From: an uncultured Eubacteriales bacterium | Lineage (GTDB): Bacteria > Bacillota > Clostridia > TANB77 > CAG-508 | Length of the DNA stretch: 22,462 bases | NCBI GenBank assembly: GCA_902766085.1 | Contig: CACXCH010000100.1 | Coordinates: 1 to 22,462 of the forward strand | Reading direction: 5' to 3' | Shown here: in pieces, positions 1-7,652 of the stretch | Position numbering within the stretch: position 1 is the first letter of the stretch | Layout of the letters: each line of letters opens with the position of its first letter | Position numbers and translations under genes: made by a program | Notes under the pieces: generated by a model | What the model was told of the DNA's origin: nothing | The model's database searches: none | Seen by the model: only the letters and a program-made list of their open reading frames with translations

Positions 1-68
1 AGCCTTTTTATTTTGTAATAAACTATTAACCAGTAACCTATATTCTATAAAAGAAAATTTTGGATTTT

Positions 69-1550
69 CTACAATATAATGCAAATTAATCCACCAGATC
101 CTTCGTTTACAATTTTCTCTAAAGTTTGTTGCAATTTAGCTTGAGCTTCTTCTGGCATACACGAAAGTTTATTTTGCAAGCCTTCATTTACAAGCTCGTG
201 CAAACTTCTTCCAAAAATATTTGATTCCCATATTTTTTTAGGATCACTATCAAATTGAGATAACAAGTATTTTACTAGGTCTTCAGATTGTTTTTCACTT
301 CCAACGATAGGAGAAATTTCGGTTTCAACATTTGTTTTTATCAAATGTATTGATGGAGCTTTTGCCCTTAATTTTACACCATATCTTGTTCCTTGTTTTA
401 CCATTTCTGGCTCATCTAATATTAAATCATCTATTGAAGGAGTTATAATTCCATAGCCTTTAGCTTTTACTTCCTCTAGAGCAGGGGCAATTCTATCATA
501 CTGTTTTTTTATGTTCGCAAATTTGTAAAACGTAGAGAATAGCTGAAACTGATCAGTTATTGTTGAACCAGAGATCTCAGTAAGTATTTTATAAAATAAG
601 CTAGAGTTAATATTCAAACTTACTGTGATTATTCCTTGCCCTAAATTTATTTCATCGATTTTGGCAGATGTGATAATATCATTTGGTTGCAAACTTGAAA
701 CAACAGAAACAATTTGCTTAACTATTCTAACGTTCTTAAAAATATCCTTAACTTCATTAAAAATATTCTGCTTTAGCCAATGAGAAGAATCAAGAGCGTC
801 AATCCAAGTTGGGTATTTTATATTAATACATTGAACAGGAAATTCATACAATAACTTTTCAAATATTAAATTAATATTTTCCAAACTTAAATTAGAACAA
901 TCCATTGGCAAAACTGAAACTTTGTATTTTTCTTCAAGCGTAGAAGATAGACTTTGACAGAACTCAGAGCTAGGATCCGAAGAGTTAAGTACAATTACAA
1001 ATGGCTTATTCAATGATTTTAATTCATTAGCAACCCTTTCTTCAGCTAAAACATAATCGTCTCTAGAAATTCCAGAAAAACTACCATCAGTAGTAACAAG
1101 AATACCAACTGTAGAATGATCTTCAATTACCTTCTTAGTCCCAATTTCCGCAGCCTTTTCAAATGGAATTTCCTGATCAAACCATGGAGTTTTTACCATC
1201 CTAGGGATATCATCCTCCATATAACCAATTGCATTACTAACCAAATAACCAACACAATCAACAAATCTTGCATTGAACTTAATATTGCCATTTAGAGTAA
1301 TTGAAGCGGCTTCATTAGGAATAAACTTAGGTTCAGTGGTCATTATTGTTTTTCCAGATCCACTTTGAGGAAGCTCATCCTGAGCTCGTTCTTTCTTATA
1401 GGGATCGTCAATATTAGGAATAACAAGCAAATCCATAAAGTTTTTAATAAATGTAGATTTTCCGGTTCTAACAGGGCCAACTACACCTATATAGATATCT
1501 CCATTTGTTCTATTAGCAATATTTTCATATAATTTTAAATCGTTTTCCAT
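69..1550 (-). CDS. spoIVA: Stage IV sporulation protein A (spore coat basement ATPase)
   Basis: SpoIVA is a cytoskeleton-like ATPase made in the mother cell. It polymerises on the forespore surface and anchors the coat and cortex. The protein opens with a P-loop, GPVRTGKST (residues 25-33), followed by the family-typical RAQDELPQS and TIMTTEPKF stretches, and ends in LICIIL as in the Bacillus protein. Length is 493 residues from the start I prefer (ATG at 1550), close to the 492 of B. subtilis. An in-frame codon five residues upstream lacks a ribosome site, whereas AAAGGA sits about seven bases before the chosen ATG. Family knowledge puts transcription under SigE, but I found no convincing SigE promoter upstream. 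An all-A/T inverted repeat at 52-70 overlaps the stop and could be a weak terminator. It is the only - strand gene here and is divergent from the UDPGP gene. Confidence 0.96.
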   Translation of the reverse strand: MENDLKLYENIANRTNGDIYIGVVGPVRTGKSTFIKNFMDLLVIPNIDDPYKKERAQDELPQSGSGKTIMTTEPKFIPNEAASITLNGNIKFNARFVDCVGYLVSNAIGYMEDDIPRMVKTPWFDQEIPFEKAAEIGTKKVIEDHSTVGILVTTDGSFSGISRDDYVLAEERVANELKSLNKPFVIVLNSSDPSSEFCQSLSSTLEEKYKVSVLPMDCSNLSLENINLIFEKLLYEFPVQCINIKYPTWIDALDSSHWLKQNIFNEVKDIFKNVRIVKQIVSVVSSLQPNDIITSAKIDEINLGQGIITVSLNINSSLFYKILTEISGSTITDQFQLFSTFYKFANIKKQYDRIAPALEEVKAKGYGIITPSIDDLILDEPEMVKQGTRYGVKLRAKAPSIHLIKTNVETEISPIVGSEKQSEDLVKYLLSQFDSDPKKIWESNIFGRSLHELVNEGLQNKLSCMPEEAQAKLQQTLEKIVNEGSGGLICIIL

Positions 1551-1651
1551 ACTAAATCCTTTCACTTAAATAAGTTTTGTTAAATTGTATTAAGCAAGCT
1601 TAAATAATATGCAAAAATTTTTATACTAAATCTAATATTTACAATGGGTTT

Positions 1652-1733
1652 AAATTCAAAAATAAACGAAAATTTTTCAAAAAAATACTCTTAAAGTTTT
1701 GGCTTAAATAGTATATTTTTCGAAAAAAGCAAT
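1652..1733. repeat. Dispersed palindromic repeat, copy 1
   Basis: The left arm begins TTCAAAAATAAACGAAAA, continues as a T run, then A-rich sequence ending AATACTCTT. It can pair imperfectly with a right arm reading AGTATATTTTTCGAAAAAA (from about 1710). The same left arm recurs almost unchanged at 17806 and with changes at 13714, so this is a repeat family and not just AT-rich drift. Function is unknown; terminator or miniature mobile element are both possible. Confidence 0.6.
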
Positions 1734-1806
1734 TGATTATATTACTATTATAAGTTTAAGCGCAATACTTAAAATGGAGTTAGATAATCCATTTGTATCA
1801 ATATTG

Positions 1807-1835
1807 TTGAAAAAAACATATATTTATGATAGAAT
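1807..1835 (+). promoter_or_regulatory. Vegetative-type promoter for the UDPGP gene
   Basis: TTGAAA (-35, 1807-1812) and TAGAAT (-10, 1830-1835) are separated by exactly 17 bases and lie about 35 bases before the GTG start at 1870. Fit to the SigA consensus is good. Confidence 0.6.
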
Positions 1836-1869
1836 GAGTGCGACTTTTTAAAAGGAAGGAATCAAAGAG

Positions 1870-3105
1870 GTGGAAACATATAAAGAAATATTAGCAAAAA
1901 ATAATCAAGAACATTTGCTAACATATATTGAAAATGCGAATGAAGAGCAAAGAAAAAAATTAATAAATCAAATTGAAAATATTGACTTTGAAAAACTTAA
2001 TAAACTTTATAAAATAAGCACGGAGCAGAAGCTAATTAGTGAAAATAAAATTGAACATATTAATTACACTGATAAATACAAATTAAGCAAAAATGAGTAT
2101 GAAAGATTAGCAAATATTGGAAAAAGCATTATAGAAAATAACCAATATGCTGTTGTAACTATGGCTGGAGGACAGGGCACAAGATTAGGTCATAAAGGAC
2201 CTAAAGGAACTTTTTTACTAAATGTTTGTCCAAAACCAATGTACTTATTCGAAATTTTAGCAACAAATTTAATTAAGGAAAATGAAAAATATAATGTTGT
2301 ACTAAATTGGTATATAATGACAAGCACTGAAAATGATAAGCAAACAGAGGAATTTTTTAAAGAGCATAACTATTTTAATTACCCTAAGGAAAACATTAAA
2401 TTTTTCAAGCAGGGAAATTTACCTTTAATTAGAGAAGATGGAAAACTAATTGTTGATGAGAATTACAATATAAAATATGCCGCTGATGGAAATGGTTGCA
2501 TTTACAAGGCAATGAGGGAAGACGGTATACTTCAAGATATGAAATCAAAGGGAATTAAATGGATTTTTATTGGATCTGTTGACAATGCTCTTTTAAATAT
2601 GGTTGACCCGGTATTATTAGGATTGACAGTTAATGATGGAAATAAAATAGGTTCAAAATCTATTGTAAAAAATAGCCCACACGAAAAAGTAGGTGTATTT
2701 TGCAAAAAAAATAATGTTCCAACTGTTATAGAATATAGTGAGCTTCCAGAGGATATGGCTGAGAAAACAGATGATAAAGGTGAATTACTATTTGGAGAGT
2801 CTCATATTATGTGCAATTTGTACAGCATAGATGCATTAGAACTAATAAGTACAAAAACATTACCATATCATAGTGCACACAAAAAAGCAAGTTACTTAAT
2901 GGAAAACGGAGAAATTTTTGAAGCAAAAGAACCAAATGCATATAAATACGAAGCTTTTATATTTGACGGATTCAACTATTTTGATGAAATATCAATATTG
3001 AGAGGAAAAAGAGAGGTGGATTTTGCACCAATAAAAAATGCAACAGGAAACGATAGCCCAGAAACTGCAATAAAACTTTATAACAACTTTCACAACTGTA
3101 ATTAA
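1870..3105 (+). CDS. UTP-dependent sugar-1-phosphate uridylyltransferase, UDPGP family (UDP-GlcNAc pyrophosphorylase-like)
   Basis: This is a nucleotidyltransferase that joins UTP and a sugar 1-phosphate to give a UDP-sugar. The signature MAGGQGTRLG at residues 98-107, followed by HKGPKG, is the nucleotide-binding loop of the UDPGP family (UAP1/AGX and UDP-glucose pyrophosphorylase), which differs from the GlmU and GalU folds common in bacteria. A helical N-terminal stretch of about 60 residues precedes it, as in UAP1. Length is 411 residues. The start is GTG at 1870, preceded by AAGGAAGGA. The next gene is a beta-helix protein resembling the acetyltransferase half of GlmU, which favours UDP-N-acetylglucosamine as the product. 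That substrate choice is inferred; UDP-glucose or UDP-GalNAc cannot be excluded. Confidence 0.85.
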   Translation: METYKEILAKNNQEHLLTYIENANEEQRKKLINQIENIDFEKLNKLYKISTEQKLISENKIEHINYTDKYKLSKNEYERLANIGKSIIENNQYAVVTMAGGQGTRLGHKGPKGTFLLNVCPKPMYLFEILATNLIKENEKYNVVLNWYIMTSTENDKQTEEFFKEHNYFNYPKENIKFFKQGNLPLIREDGKLIVDENYNIKYAADGNGCIYKAMREDGILQDMKSKGIKWIFIGSVDNALLNMVDPVLLGLTVNDGNKIGSKSIVKNSPHEKVGVFCKKNNVPTVIEYSELPEDMAEKTDDKGELLFGESHIMCNLYSIDALELISTKTLPYHSAHKKASYLMENGEIFEAKEPNAYKYEAFIFDGFNYFDEISILRGKREVDFAPIKNATGNDSPETAIKLYNNFHNCN

Positions 3106-3265
3106 ATGAAAAATGCTATTTAAATTTTCAGATATCTTGGTTCAATCATTTGAGCTATTATAAAATATAATAATTAAGTGCAAAGAAATCGATGAAAGAT
3201 GTAGTTTAGATTTTCAAATATTCTAATACAATTATTTTAAAATACAATAAGCAGGAGTTAAAAAT

Positions 3266-3937
3266 ATGGATGAAATAAAAATTAAAAATTTGTTTGATTT
3301 AAATGAAACAATTGCTAAAGAGTTACTAGAAAAATATGAATATCCTTGGGAAGTACTTCCACATATTGAAGAGTTTATCATTGAACTTGGAAATAGCTTA
3401 AATAAAGATGAATATATAAAAAAGAAAGAAAACATTTGGATACACAAAACTGCAAAAATATTTGATACAGCTTATATTGCAGGCCCAACTATTATATGCG
3501 AAAATGCAGAGATAAGGCAAGCTGCATTTATTAGAGGCAAAGCAATAGTTGGAAAGAATTCGGTAGTTGGAAACTCAACAGAATTAAAAAATGTAATTTT
3601 ATTCAACAATGTTCAGGTGCCACACTTTAACTATGTTGGTGATTCTATACTAGGATTTCATTCGCATTTAGGAGCAGGAGCAATCACCTCAAATGTAAAA
3701 TCAGATAAAAAATTAGTTGTAATAAAAGGTAAAAATAAAAACATAGAAACCGGAATAAAAAAAGTTGGAGCATTTGTAGGAGATTATGTAGAAGTAGGAT
3801 GCCAAAGCGTTTTAAATCCTGGAACTGTAATTGGAAGAAATACAAACATTTATCCATTATCCTCAGTAAGAGGAGTAATTCCAGAAAACTCAATATTCAA
3901 AAGTTCGGATAACATTGTGGAAAAATTAAAAAACTAA
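3266..3937 (+). CDS. Left-handed beta-helix acyltransferase-like protein (GlmU C-terminal-like)
   Basis: A 223-residue protein with a short helical N-terminus (about 1-55) and then repeated hexapeptide-like turns (IHKTAKI, AYIAGPTII, AEIRQAAFI, KAIVGKNSVV, DYVEVGC, GTVIGRNTNIYP) that predict a left-handed beta-helix. The stretch HFNYVGDSILG...HLGAGAITSN (about residues 112-135) resembles the active-site region of glucosamine-1-phosphate N-acetyltransferase in GlmU. Expected role is acyl transfer to an amino sugar phosphate in the cytoplasm. It follows the UDPGP gene by 160 bases with an AGGAG site before ATG 3266. A weak internal promoter (TTGGTT at 3137, TATAAA at 3159) is possible. A short TAATAAC/GTTATTA inverted repeat follows the stop. 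Acceptor specificity is inferred from context. Confidence 0.75.
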   Translation: MDEIKIKNLFDLNETIAKELLEKYEYPWEVLPHIEEFIIELGNSLNKDEYIKKKENIWIHKTAKIFDTAYIAGPTIICENAEIRQAAFIRGKAIVGKNSVVGNSTELKNVILFNNVQVPHFNYVGDSILGFHSHLGAGAITSNVKSDKKLVVIKGKNKNIETGIKKVGAFVGDYVEVGCQSVLNPGTVIGRNTNIYPLSSVRGVIPENSIFKSSDNIVEKLKN

Positions 3938-4016
3938 ACTACTAGTAATAACTTTCAATAGATGTTATTAATGATTGCATTTACTTTTTCAATTGAACGC
4001 TATAATACAGAAAACA

Positions 4017-4045
4017 TTGACAAATTACTAAAAAAATTGTACAAT
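4017..4045 (+). promoter_or_regulatory. Strong promoter of the RiPP locus
   Basis: Perfect TTGACA (4017-4022), a 17-base spacer and TACAAT (4040-4045). Transcription would start near 4052, giving a leader of about 64 bases before the precursor ATG at 4116. A second TATAAT lies upstream at 4001-4006 without a good -35. Confidence 0.7.
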
Positions 4046-4115
4046 TAACATTGTTAGTCGTAGTTTGACTCAGTTACACATTAATGGCTTTTTTCATCAG
4101 AAGGAGGTTAATACC

Positions 4116-4289
4116 ATGAAAAACTATGAAAAGCCACAGGTAGATAGTGAAAATATCACTATTGCTGAACCGGTTGAAACCGGCTGTTGTCTGAGGTCGT
4201 GTGGAGGTTCACCTGGTCGTATTGGTCGGGAGGAGCTTATGACTGAGGATACCAAAGAACTTTTTGAAAATCTTAAGGAAAAAAACTAA
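4116..4289 (+). CDS. Putative RiPP precursor peptide (Cys-containing, radical SAM-modified)
   Basis: A 57-residue peptide. The N-terminal 22 residues (MKNYEKPQVDSENITIAEPV, then ET) look like an acidic leader. A compact stretch GCCLRSCGGSPGRIGR (residues 23-38) holds all three cysteines, and a charged, probably helical tail follows. The start is ATG 4116, fixed by a strong AAGGAGG site; a longer in-frame frame from 4065 has no ribosome site. It sits directly before a radical SAM/SPASM gene with a PqqD-like domain, the standard architecture for a RiPP precursor and its maturase. The likely modification is crosslinking at Cys or neighbouring residues (inferred). Having the cysteines mid-peptide with a long charged tail is unusual. 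I do not recognise the precursor family. The gene uses CGT, CGG, CTG and GGT codons more than its neighbours, suggesting acquisition. Confidence 0.75.
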   Translation: MKNYEKPQVDSENITIAEPVETGCCLRSCGGSPGRIGREELMTEDTKELFENLKEKN

Positions 4290-4322
4290 AAATTCCAAAA
4301 AGATTAAAAAAAGTTCAATATT

Positions 4323-4354
4323 AGGGGCTGCGTTTCTAAATGTGGCCTCTTTTG
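4323..4354 (+). terminator. Attenuator-like hairpin between precursor and maturase
   Basis: AGGGGCTGCG (4323-4332) pairs with TGTGGCCTCT (4341-4350) over ten positions if G-U pairs are allowed, with an 8-base loop and a short T run. A leaky terminator here would make much more precursor than maturase transcript, a common arrangement in RiPP operons. Confidence 0.55.
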
Positions 4355-4379
4355 TTATTAATTACTAAGGAGGAAAATT

Positions 4380-5615
4380 ATGCGAAAGGTAGTAGCAATT
4401 CGGAAGGAAGGAAAGGAATATTTAGCATATTTTCTTGAACAAAGAATAATGCTTAATATGAACGAGAGTGGCGCTAAAGTTCTTGATTATTTTCTAAATC
4501 AGAAAAAGGATGTAAATGAAATAGCAAAACTTATTGCAGCAGATTATGGAGTGGATGAAAACGAAGCTAGGCAGGATTCAGTAAAATTCTTGAAGGATAT
4601 CTATAATAAGCTGACTACCACCAATTTAAATAATAGTGAAAGTCAGATGTTATCAGGTCCAGTTGGATGTGAAATTGAAATTACAACAGCTTGCAACTTA
4701 AGATGTAAACATTGTTTTCAGGGAGAATATCCAGAAAAATATATGACATTTGATAAATTTAAGTCGATTGTTGACATACTCGAAAAAAATAATGTTTACG
4801 AAATTCATTTAGTTGGAGGTGAAATATTTAAGCACAAAGATATTACTAAAATGCTTAAATACCTTGATAAAAAAGATGTTGCAGTTACAATTGTTACAAA
4901 TGCTCTTGGAATTAATGAAGAAGTTATGAATGTTTTTTGTAAAATGCATAACAGATTATGTGTTCTTGTAAGCATTGATGGAACAAAAAAATTACATGAT
5001 TTTATTCGTGGTGAAGGAGTTTTTGATAAGGTAATTCCAAAAATTAAAGCAATGAGAAAAAATGATATTGAAGTTGAAATTCTCTGCACTTTAAATAGTA
5101 TCAATGTTGACCATATTGACGAAATCGTTGAATTAGCAAATGAACTTGAAGTACCAGTAAATTTCAATTTGTTTAAGCCATTTGAAGAATGCCAGAAGTT
5201 TCTTACTGTTCCACCTGAGAAATTCTTTGATGCAGTCGAAAGACTACTCAAAATGCGTACAGAAAAACACTATCGTATTGGAGTTTCTGATGCAAGCATT
5301 TCTGCTTATGAACTTGGACTTCCTCCTAAAAATGAATGTACAGCAACAATGTCAGGAATTGTTATAAACACTGATGGCAAACTTATAACTTGTCCGTATT
5401 TGCTCCAAGCAGGATACTATAAGGAAAGTGATTTGCCTGAATTTGATGAAGACTTTTTAAATACATGGAAAAACGCAAAAATGTATGTAGACTTCAGGAA
5501 AAATGGACAGAAAGGATGCCAAGCAAGGTCACTGATTTTTTCACATGATGTAACAAAAGGTGATCCTTATGATGTAGAAGCTTTTATTAAGTATAAGCAA
5601 CAGACACAGGCATAA
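4380..5615 (+). CDS. Radical SAM RiPP maturase with PqqD-like recognition domain
   Basis: A 411-residue enzyme. Residues about 1-78 resemble PqqD, the RiPP recognition element that binds the leader peptide. The radical SAM core starts near residue 97, with the [4Fe-4S] motif CNLRCKHC (C105, C109, C112) and the SAM-contacting stretch LVGGEIF (144-150). The C-terminal part resembles SPASM: C320...G...C338 and KGC380QARS...GDPYD. The CxxC partner of C380 is glutamine (Q377), and the final cysteine expected after the GDP motif is absent, so at most a reduced auxiliary cluster set is possible. Predicted role is SAM-dependent crosslinking of the 57-residue peptide encoded upstream. The start is ATG 4380 with AAGGAGG at about 4367. 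Arginine codons include CGA, CGG and CGT, unlike adjacent genes. The exact bond formed cannot be told from sequence. Confidence 0.9.
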   Translation: MRKVVAIRKEGKEYLAYFLEQRIMLNMNESGAKVLDYFLNQKKDVNEIAKLIAADYGVDENEARQDSVKFLKDIYNKLTTTNLNNSESQMLSGPVGCEIEITTACNLRCKHCFQGEYPEKYMTFDKFKSIVDILEKNNVYEIHLVGGEIFKHKDITKMLKYLDKKDVAVTIVTNALGINEEVMNVFCKMHNRLCVLVSIDGTKKLHDFIRGEGVFDKVIPKIKAMRKNDIEVEILCTLNSINVDHIDEIVELANELEVPVNFNLFKPFEECQKFLTVPPEKFFDAVERLLKMRTEKHYRIGVSDASISAYELGLPPKNECTATMSGIVINTDGKLITCPYLLQAGYYKESDLPEFDEDFLNTWKNAKMYVDFRKNGQKGCQARSLIFSHDVTKGDPYDVEAFIKYKQQTQA

Positions 5616-5624
5616 GGAAAAAGG

Positions 5625-5668
5625 TTTGAAGATGAGAATGATATAATCTCATCTTCAAATCAAATTTT
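5625..5668 (+). terminator. Hairpin closing the RiPP locus
   Basis: TTTGAAGATGAGA (5625-5637) and TCTCATCTTCAAA (5647-5659) form a perfect 13-bp stem with a 9-base loop, followed by CAAATTTTAT. The T run is short, so this is a probable but not ideal intrinsic terminator. It lies 9 bases after the maturase stop. Confidence 0.6.
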
Positions 5669-5689
5669 ATTAAATGGAGTGAATAAAAA

Positions 5690-7366
5690 ATGCTGAAGAT
5701 TGAAAATATTTCAAAATCATATAATGGAAAAGATGTTTTAAACAATATAAATTTCACAATAGATGAAGGCGAAAAAGCTGGAATCATTGGGCTAAATGGA
5801 ATTGGAAAAACTACTTTATTAAAAATAATTGCTGGAGAAGAATTACCTGATTCAGGAAAAATAATTAGAGATAAAAATAGTCTTATAGGATATTTTAAAC
5901 AAGAATTTAAGATATCAGAAGAAGATAGAGATATTGTGAGTTTTATTAGAAATTTCATTGGAATAGATGTTATTGAAGAACAAATGAATGAAACAGAAAA
6001 GGCTATGGAAACTGATGAAAGTAAAATTCAAGAGTTTTGTGATTTACAAGAAGAATATATGAGATTGGATGGATATAATATTAATTATAGATTAGACCAA
6101 ATATTGGAGGGACTTGGGTTAGACAACAACATTAAAGAAAAGAAAATAGCAGAACTTTCAGGAGGACAAAAAGAAAAAGTAATGCTTGCAGCTGTTCTTT
6201 TAAAAGGAACAGATCTACTGTTATTGGATGAACCAACAAATAATTTAGATATAAAATCTATAAATTGGCTTGAAAAATACCTGAAATCAAACAAATCACC
6301 AATGATTATTGTTTCACATGATAGAAAATTTTTAGATGATGTAATAACTAAAGTTATGGAAATAGATTATTATACAAGGAATATTAAAGAATATCCAGGC
6401 AATTATAGTGCTTATAAGAAATTTAAGGAAGAAGAACAAAATTCACAGATAAAAAAATATAATGAACAACAAGAAAAAATTACTGAAATGAAAAAAAGCA
6501 TATCCCAAAAGAAAGAATGGGCTCAAAAGGGAAATAAACAAGGCGTATCAGATAATGATAAATATACAAGAGGCTATGTTAGAGATAGAGCACAGGGATT
6601 AGCAAGCAATGCAAAAAAGATTGAAACTCAAATTAGTCAAATGAATAAAATTGAAAAGCCTAAAATAAAGAATAAATTACATATTGATATAAGTAATGAG
6701 AAAACAAAGGGAAACAAAAACATTGAAGCTAGAGACTTAGTATCTGGATATGAAAATGGTTTTAAAAATGACTCGATTTCGTTATCCATAGAATATGGAG
6801 ATAGACTAGTCATTATCGGAGAAAATGGTTCAGGAAAATCAACTTTTTTAAGAACATTAATAGGAAAGCAAAAACCAATTTCAGGAGAAGATAATATAGG
6901 AAGTGGAGTTAAGATAGGATACTTAGCTCAAGATACAAAAGAAAACACAAATGATTCGATTGAAGATTATTTTAAAAAATCAATTAATTATGCAGAATTA
7001 GAAGATAAATCATTAATTTATACAGTGCTAAAGCAATTTAATTTTGACTATGAAGAAAGGAAAAAAAAATATTCTATGTTAAGTCCAGGAGAAAGGACTA
7101 GATTAAAATTAGCAATTTTTTCAATGCAAGATATAAATACGCTTGTTTTAGATGAGCCAACAAATCATTTAGATATAGAAGCTTTGGAGGCTATAGAGGA
7201 AGTATTAAATGACTTTGATGGAACAGTCATTGCAATTAGCCATGATAGAGAATTTGTAAAGAATATAAATCCTACTAAAGTTTTAAAATTTTCAAATGGA
7301 AAAATTAAAGAAGTTTATCATAAGGAAAAAGAAACAAATATTGATTCTGATTTAGAAAAAGTATAA
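5690..7366 (+). CDS. ABC-F family ATPase (ribosome-associated; possible antibiotic protection factor)
   Basis: A 558-residue soluble protein with two ABC cassettes and no membrane segments. The first cassette has Walker A GLNGIGKTT (34-42), signature LSGGQ (156-160) and DEPTNNLD (180-187). The second has Walker A GENGSGKST (377-385), signature LSPGERTRLKL and DEPTNHLD. The roughly 100-residue charged linker (about 240-335, with KKEWAQKGNKQG) is the region that reaches the ribosomal P site in ABC-F proteins. Family members either act in translation (EttA/Uup-like) or protect ribosomes from antibiotics (Vga, Lsa, OptrA types); sequence inspection does not decide between these. No upstream uORF/attenuator typical of resistance genes was identified. 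The start is ATG 5690 after GGAG. It follows the RiPP hairpin and may or may not be functionally tied to that locus. Confidence 0.88.
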   Translation: MLKIENISKSYNGKDVLNNINFTIDEGEKAGIIGLNGIGKTTLLKIIAGEELPDSGKIIRDKNSLIGYFKQEFKISEEDRDIVSFIRNFIGIDVIEEQMNETEKAMETDESKIQEFCDLQEEYMRLDGYNINYRLDQILEGLGLDNNIKEKKIAELSGGQKEKVMLAAVLLKGTDLLLLDEPTNNLDIKSINWLEKYLKSNKSPMIIVSHDRKFLDDVITKVMEIDYYTRNIKEYPGNYSAYKKFKEEEQNSQIKKYNEQQEKITEMKKSISQKKEWAQKGNKQGVSDNDKYTRGYVRDRAQGLASNAKKIETQISQMNKIEKPKIKNKLHIDISNEKTKGNKNIEARDLVSGYENGFKNDSISLSIEYGDRLVIIGENGSGKSTFLRTLIGKQKPISGEDNIGSGVKIGYLAQDTKENTNDSIEDYFKKSINYAELEDKSLIYTVLKQFNFDYEERKKKYSMLSPGERTRLKLAIFSMQDINTLVLDEPTNHLDIEALEAIEEVLNDFDGTVIAISHDREFVKNINPTKVLKFSNGKIKEVYHKEKETNIDSDLEKV

Positions 7367-7474
7367 TATTTGATATTTATTAATGTGCAAAAACAAGTCG
7401 TAAAATGAAAAAGTAAACGTAAATGCAAGTTTTACAATCTAATAACGTAAAAGGTTAAAAATTGCTAAAAACTG

Positions 7475-7503
7475 TTGACTTTTCTTTAAAAAATGGGTAT
7501 AAT
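7475..7503 (+). promoter_or_regulatory. Promoter of the rimP-nusA-infB block
   Basis: TTGACT (7475-7480), a 17-base spacer and a perfect TATAAT (7498-7503). Start of transcription would be near 7510, giving a leader of about 140 bases before rimP. Confidence 0.75.
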
Positions 7504-7529
7504 AAAAACATACAAACATAAGAGATGCA

Positions 7530-7560
7530 AGAGAGTGGGAGCACAAGACTTCCACTCTCT
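7530..7560 (+). promoter_or_regulatory. rimP leader hairpin
   Basis: AGAGAGTGG and CCACTCTCT form a perfect 9-bp stem, extendable to 12 pairs through one G-U, around a CACAAGA loop. It lies about 20 bases after the predicted transcription start. It is not followed by a T run, so it is more likely a structured leader element than a terminator. Similar GAGTGGG-type stems occur upstream of rimP in other Firmicutes as far as I recall; that comparison was not run. Confidence 0.6.
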
Positions 7561-7578
7561 AAATTTTGAAAAATTTTA

Positions 7579-7606
7579 AGCTTTAGTTTTTATAAAGCTA
7601 TTTTTA
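7579..7606 (+). terminator. Possible attenuator in the rimP leader
   Basis: AGCTTTA (7579-7585) and TAAAGCT (7593-7599) form a 7-bp stem with a 7-base loop followed by ATTTTTA. Placed between the leader hairpin and rimP, it could terminate some transcripts early. NusA, encoded downstream, would be a natural feedback regulator (inference). The stem is short and AT-rich. Confidence 0.35.
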
Positions 7607-7652
7607 TCAAAGTTATGGAAACTTAATGAATTAAAACGTGAAAGGAAATATG

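Larger units (their letters stand above)
1551..1869. other. Divergent intergenic region spoIVA / UDPGP gene
   Basis: About 319 bases without an open frame of interest. It contains one copy of the dispersed palindromic repeat (about 1652-1733) and, near its right end, a vegetative-type promoter firing rightward (1807-1835). I see no RNA gene. Confidence 0.6.

Noticed and set aside
3232..3447. Antisense open frames across the window (for example 3232-3447, 4805-5251, 12539-12877 on -)
   Set aside because: They mirror strongly supported + strand genes, lack ribosome sites and read as Leu/Phe/Ser-rich shadows of AT-rich coding DNA.
5642..5647. TATAAT as a promoter for the ABC-F gene
   Set aside because: It lies in the loop of the hairpin that closes the RiPP locus, and no -35 element stands 16-18 bases upstream.
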